56,985 nt of DNA, from positions 1 through 56,985 of the IMG/VR virus record IMGVR_UViG_3300017752_004327; one strand, 5' to 3'. Each line of letters starts with the position of its first letter. The stretch's first letter is position 1. Below are positions 18,123 through 26,726 of this stretch, one piece after another. The translations under genes and the position numbers were made by a program. The notes below the pieces were generated by a model, which searched no databases, was not told where the DNA came from, and saw only the letters and a program-made list of their open reading frames with translations. This DNA is from a virus.

Positions 18123-18485
18123 TTAGTCCCATAAGTTTTCGTAGTACTCGCCAAACAACTTAAATGCATTTGTAAGACGTTCTTGTGTATCTTTTAAACA
18201 AGCCTGGCAAATAGGATCGCCATAACTTGCACATTTATCACGACACATATCACCTGCGTCTATTTCTTTTGATTTGTGTTTGAATGCCCAAATCATTTCA
18301 TCTAGTATTTCGTTCCATCGTGCTTCTGTCAAGTCTGCAGGATGTCCGTTTTGTGTTGCTTTTAGTTGTACAAGCATAGGATGAATAATCATAGCAAGTG
18401 TATGATCCATACTCCAGGTGTCGTGTGGTTCTATCTCAACTCGTGTGGCACGGTTCTTTCGATAAGGACCTATTCTAACCTTCAT
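18123..18485 (-). CDS. Unknown phage protein with CxxC cluster (120 aa)
   Basis: Starts MKVRIGPYRKN at 18485; the two extra upstream codons sometimes counted begin with TTG and are less likely. Visible features are DTWSMDHTLAMIIHPML, a Cys-rich segment (CRDKCASYGDPICQAC) that could bind a metal, and an aromatic tail LFGEYYENLWD. The RIGPY...DTWSMDHTLA...YYENLWD layout is recurrent in T4-like marine phages, where it is unassigned. It overlaps the upstream 63-residue gene by 11 bases. Confidence 0.75.
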   Translation of the reverse strand: MKVRIGPYRKNRATRVEIEPHDTWSMDHTLAMIIHPMLVQLKATQNGHPADLTEARWNEILDEMIWAFKHKSKEIDAGDMCRDKCASYGDPICQACLKDTQERLTNAFKLFGEYYENLWD

Positions 18486-18666
18486 ATTCAACCACCATTA
18501 CATTTTCTTCCTTTCCAGGTTCAATCCATTGCTCTGCAGCAATAAGTGCTTCGTCGAAATCGTCGAACAGAAGCGGTTGACGAATGAATTGTTTACCAGA
18601 ATCTTCAGTGACAAACATCCAGTCATCATCTCCATCTATGCATACCATTATACCAAATCTTTTCAT
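18475..18666 (-). CDS. Small acidic phage protein (63 aa)
   Basis: MKRFGIMVCIDGDDDWMFVTE is followed by a short alpha/beta sequence. No named family. It has no Shine-Dalgarno of its own; its ATG overlaps the stop of a 13-codon ORF that does have a strong one, so it is probably translated by coupling. Confidence 0.7.
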   Translation of the reverse strand: MKRFGIMVCIDGDDDWMFVTEDSGKQFIRQPLLFDDFDEALIAAEQWIEPGKEENVMVVEYEG

Positions 18667-18704
18667 TCAGTCACACTAAACGTATGATAAAAATTGTATT
18701 TCAT
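18663..18704 (-). CDS. 13-residue leader-type ORF
   Basis: An AAGGAGG Shine-Dalgarno lies seven bases before an ATG at 18704, which opens a 13-codon ORF (MKYNFYHTFSVTE) whose TGA overlaps the ATG of the 63-residue gene (ATGA). It is the best ribosome site in the neighbourhood and may only serve to load ribosomes for the downstream genes. Whether the peptide has a function is unknown. Confidence 0.4.
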   Translation of the reverse strand: MKYNFYHTFSVTE

Positions 18705-18716
18705 TGTTTAGCCTCC

Positions 18717-19379
18717 TTAGACTAAATCTTCTGCTAGTGGAAAAATATCAGCAATGACTTTAGCACAGGCGTGTGCAATATCCATATGCTCTTTTTGTGT
18801 TCCGTTTGCGCCACGTAGTTCAATGTAGTGAATCCACGAACGCAGTGTGCCGTTCATATATAGACGTGTTTTTGTATTACCTTCAGGCAATACAACACGA
18901 GCTTGCTCTTTAGCAATACCGTTGTTAATTGCCCAGTTGTATACTTCGGTTGCCTTATCAATAACTTCTTGTTGCTTTGATGCCCAATCATAGTGAAGTT
19001 CGTTTTCACTATCAAGTTCAATTGAATTTTGTCTGTTCTTAGTATCTTGTAAACGTGCTTCACGTGTTACAAACATTTCACCAAACTCTGCCGGATTAGC
19101 ATAACGTTGGCTAAACTCTTGGAAAGCAAAACTACGGTGCCGCACAACTTGGTGTGCAATATCACGTGTAGTATTAATTTCTAAACAAGCACTTACCATT
19201 TCAAGTGGTGACCAGTGTGCGTGTTTGATTAGATACTTAATTAGTTTTTCACTAGTTTCGCTATTCATTTGATTAGCAGGATTACTTACCCTAGCGCAGT
19301 AAGCAATTAGTTCTTGACAATCGTCTAGTCCTAATCCTTCTGGTGCTTTACTATAAGAAATTAATTTTACATCAGTCAT
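18717..19379 (-). CDS. thyX: Flavin-dependent thymidylate synthase ThyX
   Basis: 220 residues with the ThyX signature RHRx7S at 80-90 (RHRSFAFQEFSQRY), plus an HWSPLE segment and a C-terminal LPEGNTKTRLYMNGTLRSWIHY block for dUMP and FAD binding. It methylates dUMP to dTMP using methylene-tetrahydrofolate and FAD, supplying thymidine for phage DNA. Length is normal. It overlaps the 64-residue gene upstream by 8 bases and belongs to the operon that starts at the early promoter near 20160. Confidence 0.95.
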   Translation of the reverse strand: MTDVKLISYSKAPEGLGLDDCQELIAYCARVSNPANQMNSETSEKLIKYLIKHAHWSPLEMVSACLEINTTRDIAHQVVRHRSFAFQEFSQRYANPAEFGEMFVTREARLQDTKNRQNSIELDSENELHYDWASKQQEVIDKATEVYNWAINNGIAKEQARVVLPEGNTKTRLYMNGTLRSWIHYIELRGANGTQKEHMDIAHACAKVIADIFPLAEDLV

Positions 19380-19566
19380 TAGTTTGTCCTTTAATCTGTC
19401 TTACTCTACTGTTGAGCCACCCAATAGCGGTATTAATGTGGCCAGTGTCTTGCGGCCTTAGTTGTTTAGTTGCATATTCTATCTCATCTTCAAGAATCTC
19501 TATACGCATCATATCTCTAAATAATCTGTTCTTATCCTCAGAACGGGAGTTCTGGTTCTTCGTCAT
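19372..19566 (-). CDS. Small helical phage protein (64 aa)
   Basis: Read from the ATG at 19566 (MTKNQNSRSEDKNRLFRDMM); the longer reading from 19575 starts with GTG. The protein is charged and helical (RIEILEDEIEYATKQL). It overlaps the 3' end of the upstream 128-residue gene by 29 bases and the thyX start by 8 bases. No family recognised. Confidence 0.65.
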   Translation of the reverse strand: MTKNQNSRSEDKNRLFRDMMRIEILEDEIEYATKQLRPQDTGHINTAIGWLNSRVRQIKGQTND

Positions 19567-19924
19567 CAAGTTCACATAACCTTTCTATGCTCTTATAGTG
19601 TTCGTATGCTTTTTGTAACGCTTGAAACTTTTCAAGTTTTGCAGGATCAGGTACTAAAATGTTTAGCCTGTTCTCAATTGCTTCAAGTCGTTTTTTCATA
19701 GCATCATTAGTATATATAGATGAAGGACTAGTAGTAAAACTATCGTCCCAACTGCTTGTGTCTACTGTAATATTGTCATCAGTATAGCACCAGTCTGTAC
19801 CTGTGTCAAGAACATTTCCAGTATCAAATGTAAAATTATTATTTAATGTTATGGTAGAGCCAGAAGCCCCACCATAACTGCAATCGTCTAAAGTGATTGT
19901 ATACTTGTCTGATTCATCATCCAT
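19538..19924 (-). CDS. Unknown phage protein with coiled-coil C-terminus (128 aa)
   Basis: The N-terminal half is acidic and Ser/Thr/Asn-rich with aromatic repeats (TITLDDCSYGGASGSTIT); the C-terminal half is a likely coiled coil (MKKRLEAIENRLNILV, then LEKFQALQKAYEHYKSIERL). The second half resembles short proteins of T4-like marine phages. Function unknown. It overlaps the Hc1-like gene by 8 bases. Confidence 0.7.
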   Translation of the reverse strand: MDDESDKYTITLDDCSYGGASGSTITLNNNFTFDTGNVLDTGTDWCYTDDNITVDTSSWDDSFTTSPSSIYTNDAMKKRLEAIENRLNILVPDPAKLEKFQALQKAYEHYKSIERLCELDDEEPELPF

Positions 19925-20111
19925 TTAACTTAGACTCTTTGCGAGAGTTTTTAGTTTCAGTGATTTCCTTACGTCTTTCTTTGATAGCCTTGCCCATTGC
20001 TTGTAAAGCCTTTCTTGCGCGAGTTCCAGCAGCACCATTGCCTGCTTCAAATTTCTCATCCTCAGCAAGGAAGTCTTCCATTGCTGCTTTGATAGCGTCT
20101 GTATTTGACAT
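19917..20111 (-). CDS. Histone Hc1-like small basic protein (64 aa)
   Basis: MSNTDAIKAAMEDFLAEDEK is followed by AAGTRARKALQAMGKAIKERRKEI. The AGTRARKAL...R(K/R)EI pattern is that of Hc1-type nucleoid proteins. It is the first gene after a perfect early promoter with a TAGGAGA Shine-Dalgarno, so it is made early, unlike the H1-like protein at 9655-9849 that is under a late box. A DNA-binding or host-nucleoid role is inferred. Confidence 0.68.
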   Translation of the reverse strand: MSNTDAIKAAMEDFLAEDEKFEAGNGAAGTRARKALQAMGKAIKERRKEITETKNSRKESKLNG

Positions 20112-20154
20112 ATTATTTTTCTCCTAATAATAAAATGAACCTTATTTGTTCTTT

Positions 20155-20183
20155 ATTATATAAGCCTAGAATGCAATTGTCAA
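20155..20183 (-). promoter_or_regulatory. Early promoter TTGACA-N17-TATAAT
   Basis: TTGACA (20183-20178) and TATAAT (20160-20155) on the minus strand with a 17-base spacer, a perfect sigma70 match. It drives the Hc1-like gene, thyX and the small genes down to 17717. It sits in the gap between this operon and the divergent radical SAM gene. Confidence 0.85.
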
Positions 20184-20210
20184 GTTATATTGTGGTTAAA
20201 TATGCTTATA

Positions 20211-21191
20211 ATGAATGATTTTACACTTATACCGTTTCAAAACATAGTAAGTTTTGGACAGAAAACTATGTTAGACCAGCCTTTATTCAATGTAAGTTGG
20301 ATACTTGGTCGCTTCTGTAATTACAGTTGTAGTTACTGTTGGCCGTATGCTAGAACGGATAAACCGGATCATCAAGGACTAGAAGTCTACAAAAACACGA
20401 TAGATGAAATCAAACGGCAGGCGAGAGAAAATGGTTTTACTGAATTCCATTTTAGTTTTAGTGGAGGCGAGCCTACTGCGTACAAAAACTTTGGAGAGCT
20501 CGTAGAGCATTACTGTAGTGATACAGCAGCACCTTATCAAAGTATTCATATGACCACTAATCTATCGCCAGGTAGCAAATGGTGGGCTAGATGGATAGAG
20601 TCAACTAGCCAACTACAACGTAGAAGTATCACTGCTAGTTTCCATTCTGAGTTTGCCAAAGAGCAAGAGTTTGGAGACAAGTGCTTACAACTTATAAATG
20701 AAGGAGTATTAGTTACTATCAACCAAGTAATGGTTCCTGACCATTTTGATGAATACTACGAAAGATGTCAACGGTTTTCAGATAGGGGTATTAACGTAAC
20801 ACTCAAACCACAAAGTGATCCAACTGCAAGTTTTATTGTTGATGGATACACTATGAACCAACATTTGAAAATGCAAGAACAATTTCCACAACACATCAAA
20901 GGCGAACAAGTAATGCAGATGTATTTTGAAGACCACAAAGGTAATGACTACGGATTGGATCAAGCAGAAAGAATGAATGCTTTTAACTTCAATAAGTTCA
21001 AAGGATGGAAATGCGCAGCAGGGTATCAAAGTTGCGTTATAAGGGGTGGTGAAGTTAAAAGGGCATATAGTTGTGCGGAAGAACCTTTAGGTACGCTACA
21101 AGACGGTTTTACGCTGTTTAAGACACCATCTAAGTGTATAACTAGTACCTGTGTTAGCTCTGCAGACAGTAAGATACCAAAATCGAAATGA
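20211..21191 (+). CDS. Radical SAM protein, lineage A (CNYxCxYC)
   Basis: About 326 residues. The radical SAM Fe-S motif CNYSCSYC gives cysteines C36, C40 and C43 in this numbering, followed by SFSGGEPTAYK, the SAM-binding GGE motif. A C-terminal cysteine cluster (GWKCAAGYQSC, AYSCAEE, then CITSTC) could bind an auxiliary Fe-S cluster as in SPASM/twitch enzymes. Close in style to the genes at 24756 and 31374. The start is uncertain: ATG at 20202, 20211 or 20268, none with a good Shine-Dalgarno. First gene of the plus-strand part of the island; its stop overlaps the methyltransferase-like start. Substrate unknown. Confidence 0.85.
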   Translation: MNDFTLIPFQNIVSFGQKTMLDQPLFNVSWILGRFCNYSCSYCWPYARTDKPDHQGLEVYKNTIDEIKRQARENGFTEFHFSFSGGEPTAYKNFGELVEHYCSDTAAPYQSIHMTTNLSPGSKWWARWIESTSQLQRRSITASFHSEFAKEQEFGDKCLQLINEGVLVTINQVMVPDHFDEYYERCQRFSDRGINVTLKPQSDPTASFIVDGYTMNQHLKMQEQFPQHIKGEQVMQMYFEDHKGNDYGLDQAERMNAFNFNKFKGWKCAAGYQSCVIRGGEVKRAYSCAEEPLGTLQDGFTLFKTPSKCITSTCVSSADSKIPKSK

Positions 21192-21796
21192 ATATAGATA
21201 TACAAGATATAAAATTTTGGATGGATGCAATTCGCAACAGCGATGATAGAAGCCGTACACTTGATAGTTTTTGGGGCGGCCAACTACAATCCAAAGAATG
21301 GTTAATACAAGCCTTAGAAAAGAAATCACGTATTGCCAATGCAAGGATTGTAATATTTGGCGGATGGAATGGTGTACTTGCAAGTATGCTGTTTAACAGT
21401 GACGTAGGTGTTAAGAATATTACTAGTGTAGACATTGATCCTACGTGTGAAGAAATTGCACGAACTATGAATAAGCGACAAGAAATGGAAGGTAAATTTG
21501 TAGCAGTCACAGAAGATATGTGTAACTTTTATTACCATTCAAAACCTGATATCGTAATTAATACTAGTTGTGAACATATGACAAAAGCAAAGTATAAAAA
21601 GTGGTTGCGAAATGTTCCGAAAGACTGTAAAATAGTACTACAAAGTAATGATTACAAAGAACTAGATGAACACATAAATTGTGTATCATCACTTAGTGAA
21701 TTTAAAAAAACAAGTGGTCTTGATTCTATTATGGAAGAAGGCGAATTACAATTACAGAAGTATAAAAGATTTATGCTAATAGGACACAAACATTAA
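21188..21796 (+). CDS. SAM-dependent methyltransferase-like protein (202 aa)
   Basis: A class I methyltransferase fold is suggested by IVIFGGWNGVLASMLF (glycine-rich loop at about 54-69), the acidic ribose-binding end of strand 2 (ITSVDID) and a strand-4 region INTSCEHM. Overlaps the radical SAM gene before it (ATGA) and the one after it (TAATG), so the three are translated together. A methyl transfer acting with the radical SAM enzymes on a shared substrate is plausible but unproven. Confidence 0.8.
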   Translation: MNIDIQDIKFWMDAIRNSDDRSRTLDSFWGGQLQSKEWLIQALEKKSRIANARIVIFGGWNGVLASMLFNSDVGVKNITSVDIDPTCEEIARTMNKRQEMEGKFVAVTEDMCNFYYHSKPDIVINTSCEHMTKAKYKKWLRNVPKDCKIVLQSNDYKELDEHINCVSSLSEFKKTSGLDSIMEEGELQLQKYKRFMLIGHKH

Positions 21797-22794
21797 TGTA
21801 TGCATTAGATGAAATAAGATCAATACATCTTGAAGTTACATCTAAGTGTCAGGCCAAGTGTCCGATGTGTCCACGTAGAATACAAGGTGGTCCATTATTA
21901 GATACGCTTTACCTAGAAGAGATTGATTTAGAAACCTTTGTTAATTGGTTTCCAAAGGACTTCGTAAGGCAGTTAGATGATTTGAATATGTGTGGAAATT
22001 TAGGCGATCCTATTATTGCAAAAGACACACTGGAAATATATAGATATTTAAGAGAAACAAATCCTTCAATGCATTTACAGATGCACACTAATGGAAGTGC
22101 AAGATCTTTTAGTTGGTGGAAAGAACTTGCAAGTTTAAATGTACGGGTAGTATTTGGTATAGATGGATTAGCGGATACACACGCACTATATAGAGTGAAT
22201 ACTGACTTTCTCAAGATTATACAAAATGCGAAAGCATTTATCTCTGCTGGAGGTGATGCACGTTGGGATATGCTAGTGTTCAAACATAATGAACACCAGG
22301 TACACGATTGTGAAACTATGAGTAAAAACTTAGGATTTACACATTTCTACACAAAGCATACTAGTAGATTCAGAGATGGTAAACTAGATGTTATAGATGA
22401 TAATTACAATGTAACGCACACATTGTATCCAACAACTCACAGTGATAAAAACAGTGAAGGTGTTGAACAAGCAAAACAAGATGTGTTACCAAACATTAGT
22501 TGTAAAGCACAAACAAACAATCAAATATATGTTACTGCTAATGGCGGTGTAAGTGCTTGCTGTTGGTTAGACTTAGAATGGGTTCCGCAGCATAGTTTTT
22601 CTCGTATTGATTATATGAGCAAAGTTAAAGAATATCCTAATCTAAATAATAAAAGTCTAAGCGAGATATTTGCAAGTGGCTTTTTTAGTAAAATATCAAG
22701 TTGTTGGACAACAACAGGTTTGAAAGAATGCACCAAGCAGTGCGGCAACTTTGATAAATTAAATAAACAGTTTGTAGAGGTGAAACAACAGTGA
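21796..22794 (+). CDS. Radical SAM/SPASM protein, lineage B
   Basis: 332 residues. The cluster motif CQAKCPMC puts ligands at C18, C22 and C25. The middle shows HTNGSARSFSWWKEL and FGIDGLADTHALYR; the C-terminal SPASM-type cysteines are in NISCKAQ, SACCWLD and KECTKQCGNF. It is a paralogue of the minus-strand gene at 32338-33342, which shares the IDGLxDTxxLYR, SAGGxARWxMLVFxHNxHQ and C-terminal patterns. SPASM enzymes usually modify peptides or proteins; no precursor peptide is visible here. Confidence 0.87.
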   Translation: MYALDEIRSIHLEVTSKCQAKCPMCPRRIQGGPLLDTLYLEEIDLETFVNWFPKDFVRQLDDLNMCGNLGDPIIAKDTLEIYRYLRETNPSMHLQMHTNGSARSFSWWKELASLNVRVVFGIDGLADTHALYRVNTDFLKIIQNAKAFISAGGDARWDMLVFKHNEHQVHDCETMSKNLGFTHFYTKHTSRFRDGKLDVIDDNYNVTHTLYPTTHSDKNSEGVEQAKQDVLPNISCKAQTNNQIYVTANGGVSACCWLDLEWVPQHSFSRIDYMSKVKEYPNLNNKSLSEIFASGFFSKISSCWTTTGLKECTKQCGNFDKLNKQFVEVKQQ

Positions 22795-24113
22795 CTACTA
22801 GTAAAACTTTTTGCCCGTTACCGTGGATACATATGGCTACGAGACCTAACGGTGATGTTAGAGTCTGTTGTACAGCCAATGCTAGTGGTGCAGGAACAAA
22901 AGATAATAAAACAGCAGGCCTTGTAAAGAAAGATGGTATCGCTATGAACTTGCGAGATCATAGTATTGAAGAAGTATGGAATAGCGAACATATGCGTAAT
23001 ACAAGATTGCAAATGTTAAACGGTGAAGTACCTGTAAGTTGTACCAAATGCTTTGAAGAAGAAAGCAATGGAGTAGTAAGTAAAAGACAATGGGAAACAC
23101 GTGAATGGAAAGGAAAAATTAATATGGAAAACCTTGTTGATAAAACACAAGAAGATGGTAGTTTGGAAGTTGACATTCCGTACTTTGATTTACGTTTAGG
23201 AAATGTATGTAACTTGAAGTGTACTATGTGTTCACCGCACGATAGTTCCAGTTGGATCAAAGACTGGAAACTACAACAACCTGAATATAAAGATCCACTG
23301 CTTGCAAGCGATCAAGATTGGGATCAAAACTTTGATTACACTTGGTACAAGAAAGGAAGTTTCCTTGAAAGTATGATGGAACAGGCCGGTAACATTCAAC
23401 AGTTATACTTTGCAGGCGGAGAGCCATTAATGATTCCAGAGCATTGGAAAATTTTACAAGAATTAATTGCAGAAGGTCACGCAAAAAATATTAAGTTAAG
23501 ATACAACACTAATGGACATCCAGACAGTGCTATGAAGGCTGTAAACTATTGGAACCATTTTAAAGAAGTAGTTGTTAATTTTAGTCTTGATGGTACACAA
23601 TATGTAAACTCATACATTAGATATCCTAGTGATTGGCTTCAAACAATAGCATCATTACGATATATGGTTAATCAAGTAGACAAAAAACATCAGGTTAATA
23701 TTGCGTGTGCAGTACAAGCACTTAACGCACTTGATCTTGTAGATCTTGTAGATTGGAGTATAAAGAGAAATGATGTCAATAACAAAAGAACACATATGGC
23801 TGCGCCTTTCATAAACACGCATTTAGTATACTTCCCAAGTTATATGAATATCAAAGTGCTGCCTATGGAAATTAAAAATCAAGTACGAAGAAAGATTGAA
23901 GATTTTATTATACGCAACAGTAAAGACAAATACTTCAACGATCATCCAATGGGCAAACAACGTTGGGAAGGAATTATTAAGTTTATGTATTCAGAAGATT
24001 GGAGTGATAAACTTCCTGCACTAGTTGAGTATCTAGGCAGTTGTGATAAAACAAGAGGAACTAACTGGAGAGAAACATTTCCAGAGTTAGCGGCAGCAAT
24101 TGATGGACAATAA
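22791..24113 (+). CDS. Twitch-domain radical SAM protein, lineage C (440 aa)
   Basis: The N-terminal twitch-type domain carries C8 (FCPLPWIHMATRPNGDVRVCC), C26/C27 and CTKC at 84-87. The radical SAM motif CNLKCTMC follows at C140, C144, C147, then FAGGEPLMIPEHW. This architecture (auxiliary cluster domain before the radical SAM barrel) is that of twitch-domain radical SAM proteins common in marine phages and bacteria. Start is GTG with a GAGGTG site eight bases before it. It has three paralogues in the window: 25641-26726, 29467-30501 and 33375-34670. Substrate unknown. Confidence 0.87.
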   Translation: MTTSKTFCPLPWIHMATRPNGDVRVCCTANASGAGTKDNKTAGLVKKDGIAMNLRDHSIEEVWNSEHMRNTRLQMLNGEVPVSCTKCFEEESNGVVSKRQWETREWKGKINMENLVDKTQEDGSLEVDIPYFDLRLGNVCNLKCTMCSPHDSSSWIKDWKLQQPEYKDPLLASDQDWDQNFDYTWYKKGSFLESMMEQAGNIQQLYFAGGEPLMIPEHWKILQELIAEGHAKNIKLRYNTNGHPDSAMKAVNYWNHFKEVVVNFSLDGTQYVNSYIRYPSDWLQTIASLRYMVNQVDKKHQVNIACAVQALNALDLVDLVDWSIKRNDVNNKRTHMAAPFINTHLVYFPSYMNIKVLPMEIKNQVRRKIEDFIIRNSKDKYFNDHPMGKQRWEGIIKFMYSEDWSDKLPALVEYLGSCDKTRGTNWRETFPELAAAIDGQ

Positions 24114-24759
24114 TGAAATAGAAAGAGCATTGCGTTGGCAAAGTCTAGTAAACTTAGGCAACCAGGTTAAACTGAAATGGAGTATAGACCATTATGCTGT
24201 TGAGAAACAGTTAGAGCAGTTTAACAACAACTGGTGTCCTTACAATGCAAAGAAAGATACACACAACAATCGTTGGGGATTACCTATTACAAGTCATACA
24301 GGCGATGTTATGGACAACTATCATCTTAATAGTTTTGGCCATATGCAAAAGTATCACGATGTAGAAATGAAGGAAGAAAACTTTAATACTCCTACTGAAG
24401 TGTATCATAAGATTCCTGAACTTAAAAAATTAGTTGATCTATTCAATCCAGATATTGGCCGTGTACACCTAGTACGTGTAGACCAAGGAGGATTCTTTCC
24501 TCCACACAGAGATTTCCACGGTACTAGTCCAGAGTATTTTAGACTGTTAGTTGTATTTGGACGTTGTAGTCCTGAAAACTATGTTCAACTTATTGACGGC
24601 AAACCTTTGTATCCCGAAGCAGGTTACGTATACTTTACTAACTTCCAATTAGATCATAGTGTGTTTAGTTTTAGTGATAATTTGTACAGTCTTATTTTAA
24701 CAGTAAAACTTAATGAGCGTACACAACAACTAATATTAGACAACACGATGGCAGAATGA
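24103..24759 (+). CDS. Aspartyl/asparaginyl hydroxylase-like oxygenase (218 aa)
   Basis: Read from the ATG at 24103 (MDNNEIERALRW), which overlaps the radical SAM gene. The beta-helix core has GGFFPPHRDFHG with an HxD iron pair, a distal LDHSVFSF histidine, and strands RLLVVFG and YSLILTV. This is the aspartyl beta-hydroxylase/cupin pattern; the usual RxxHG after the distal His is absent, so it is a divergent member. Embedded among radical SAM genes with ATGA overlaps on both sides. Confidence 0.75.
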   Translation: MDNNEIERALRWQSLVNLGNQVKLKWSIDHYAVEKQLEQFNNNWCPYNAKKDTHNNRWGLPITSHTGDVMDNYHLNSFGHMQKYHDVEMKEENFNTPTEVYHKIPELKKLVDLFNPDIGRVHLVRVDQGGFFPPHRDFHGTSPEYFRLLVVFGRCSPENYVQLIDGKPLYPEAGYVYFTNFQLDHSVFSFSDNLYSLILTVKLNERTQQLILDNTMAE

Positions 24760-25661
24760 AGTTAACATATCAACAAAGTTCAAAAGAAAATTGGTTTTTA
24801 GTTAGTTGGACACTGTCTAACAAGTGTAACTATCGCTGCTCCTATTGTCCTGAACATTTACATAGTGGTAGCACAGGACAGCCTCGTTGGGAAACTGTTG
24901 AAAGATTTGTCAAAAATTTTACAGTACCCGGTAAAGACATATGCTATAGATTAAGCGGTGGCGAACCTACATACTGGAAACACTTTATGGATCTTGCTAA
25001 ACTTGTAAAAGCACAAGGGCATACATTTAGTTTTTTAACAAACGGCAGTAGAACTCCTGAATACTATAAAGAGATATCACAACACACTGATGGTTTTATT
25101 ATTTCTTATCATCCGGAGTATGCAGAAGTAACACATATCAAGGAAGTAATTAATGCAAGCGAGTGTCCTGTGTTTATTAATTTGATGCTGGCTCCTGAAA
25201 ATTTTAATGAGATGTTTGACATTGCAGAAGAACTATATCAATGTAGTGATAACGTAACTGTGTGGCCTAAAATAATTTTAGACAAGTCAAATGTAGATGC
25301 TATTACAAACAAACCTGCAAACTACACACAAGAACAACTAGACACTATTGGCAATTGGCCGTACTTTAGAAACTTACCAGATGTTAATTTACACAGAGGT
25401 GAACTAATGTTAGATGAGGCTCCAGTAACAGCAAACAATTTAATTGCCAACAATCAAAATACATTCTATGGTTGGAAGTGTTGGGCAGGACTACATATGA
25501 TTAATGTTGATATGTGGGGCAACATATATAGAGCTGACTGTAAAGAAGGCGGAGCATTAGGTAATATTGAACGCTATAAGTTGCCTACTGAAACTGTGCA
25601 GTGTGGTAAAGCAGTTTGTGCTTGTCTAAGCGATATCTATCTAAGAAAAGAGACTACTTAA
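24756..25661 (+). CDS. Radical SAM protein, lineage A (301 aa)
   Basis: CNYRCSYC places ligands at C24, C28 and C31; YRLSGGEPTYWKH carries the GGE motif; the C-terminus has GWKCWAGLHMINVDMWGNIY and cysteine pairs CGKAVCAC. Paralogous to the genes at 20211 and 31374, sharing the SYHPE/SFHSE/CHHQR position and the GWKC/GWTC tail. It closes a five-gene plus-strand overlap chain and ends convergently with the next radical SAM gene, overlapping it by 21 bases. Confidence 0.86.
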   Translation: MKLTYQQSSKENWFLVSWTLSNKCNYRCSYCPEHLHSGSTGQPRWETVERFVKNFTVPGKDICYRLSGGEPTYWKHFMDLAKLVKAQGHTFSFLTNGSRTPEYYKEISQHTDGFIISYHPEYAEVTHIKEVINASECPVFINLMLAPENFNEMFDIAEELYQCSDNVTVWPKIILDKSNVDAITNKPANYTQEQLDTIGNWPYFRNLPDVNLHRGELMLDEAPVTANNLIANNQNTFYGWKCWAGLHMINVDMWGNIYRADCKEGGALGNIERYKLPTETVQCGKAVCACLSDIYLRKETT

Positions 25662-26726
25662 TTCAGGACATACATCAAGTATGTCTGTACCACGCAACTC
25701 ATCTACCTTACGTGTAAAGTCGACAAACTGTTCTAGTTGTATAGGACTGTCTTTGTGTCTGTATCCTGTTCCGTCAAGTATATGTTCAGGCAGTATTTGA
25801 GGATTTAGATAAGCCGGTGTTGTAACTACATTGTTTACATACAATTCGTAGTGCGGTTTTTTAATGCTGTAAAACCAATCTACAATATCTTTAACGTGGC
25901 ACACATTGTACGTCATAATAGTACCTGCAAAAATAAGTCTGTCCATTTTGTCTAGTTGCTGTAAGTTATCTACTAGTTGTTCAAACGGAAAGTTGTCGCC
26001 GCCTCTTATATATTCATACAGTTTGCCGGTGCCTTCAATACTAATGTGCCATTTAGTTTCTTTGAACTGATGTGCTAGTTCATCAAATTCTAAATCTACA
26101 ACAGTACCATTAGTGCTTATATCAAGTGTAATATTTTTTGCAAGATCAAGTTCAATTAGTTTTTGCATAATCTGTTTGTTAGCAGGTTCCATATATGGTT
26201 CACCGCCTTTAATATTAACATACTGTAAGTTCTTAAAATATTGAGGATATTCAAATAGTCTATCTACTATGTCAGGACTTAGATTTCTGTAACCAAAGTC
26301 AGGTTCGTGTATGGGTCGTTGTACGCCCATTTTGTCTAGTTTTAAATCTTCTTTGATCCAAGCAGTACTGTTTACACCACTACACATTCTGCACTTGAGA
26401 TTACACAGATTACTCATATTAAATTCTAAGAAATATATGTCATTTCGTAAGTTGCTCTCTGGTTTTAGCATAGGATTTAGAACTTGTTCAAAAAACTTTC
26501 TTCTGCTATGTCCGTTGGTGCTTTCTTTCAGTGTACATTGTGAACAGTTACTAGGAAACTGTCCTGATGCAATTGTACGTTGTGTATGTATCAATCCAGG
26601 ATTTCGTAAAATAGTAGGCAAGTCTTCCTTGAGTAAGTTACCGTGACGTCCTGTATAAACGCAGTCCGGTACAACATCTCCGTTGAATCTAATACTAAGA
26701 GCGTGCCAAGGTGCATAACACTTCAT
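25641..26726 (-). CDS. Twitch-domain radical SAM protein, lineage C (361 aa)
   Basis: N-terminal auxiliary-cluster cysteines C3, C22 and the CSQC pair at 61-64, then radical SAM motif CNLKCRMC (C108, C112, C115) and NIKGGEPYMEPANKQ. The barrel also shows DISTNGTVVD and ISIEGTGKLYEYIRGG. Start codon ATG at 26726. It overlaps the beta-propeller gene upstream by 32 bases. Confidence 0.86.
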   Translation of the reverse strand: MKCYAPWHALSIRFNGDVVPDCVYTGRHGNLLKEDLPTILRNPGLIHTQRTIASGQFPSNCSQCTLKESTNGHSRRKFFEQVLNPMLKPESNLRNDIYFLEFNMSNLCNLKCRMCSGVNSTAWIKEDLKLDKMGVQRPIHEPDFGYRNLSPDIVDRLFEYPQYFKNLQYVNIKGGEPYMEPANKQIMQKLIELDLAKNITLDISTNGTVVDLEFDELAHQFKETKWHISIEGTGKLYEYIRGGDNFPFEQLVDNLQQLDKMDRLIFAGTIMTYNVCHVKDIVDWFYSIKKPHYELYVNNVVTTPAYLNPQILPEHILDGTGYRHKDSPIQLEQFVDFTRKVDELRGTDILDVCPELSSLFS

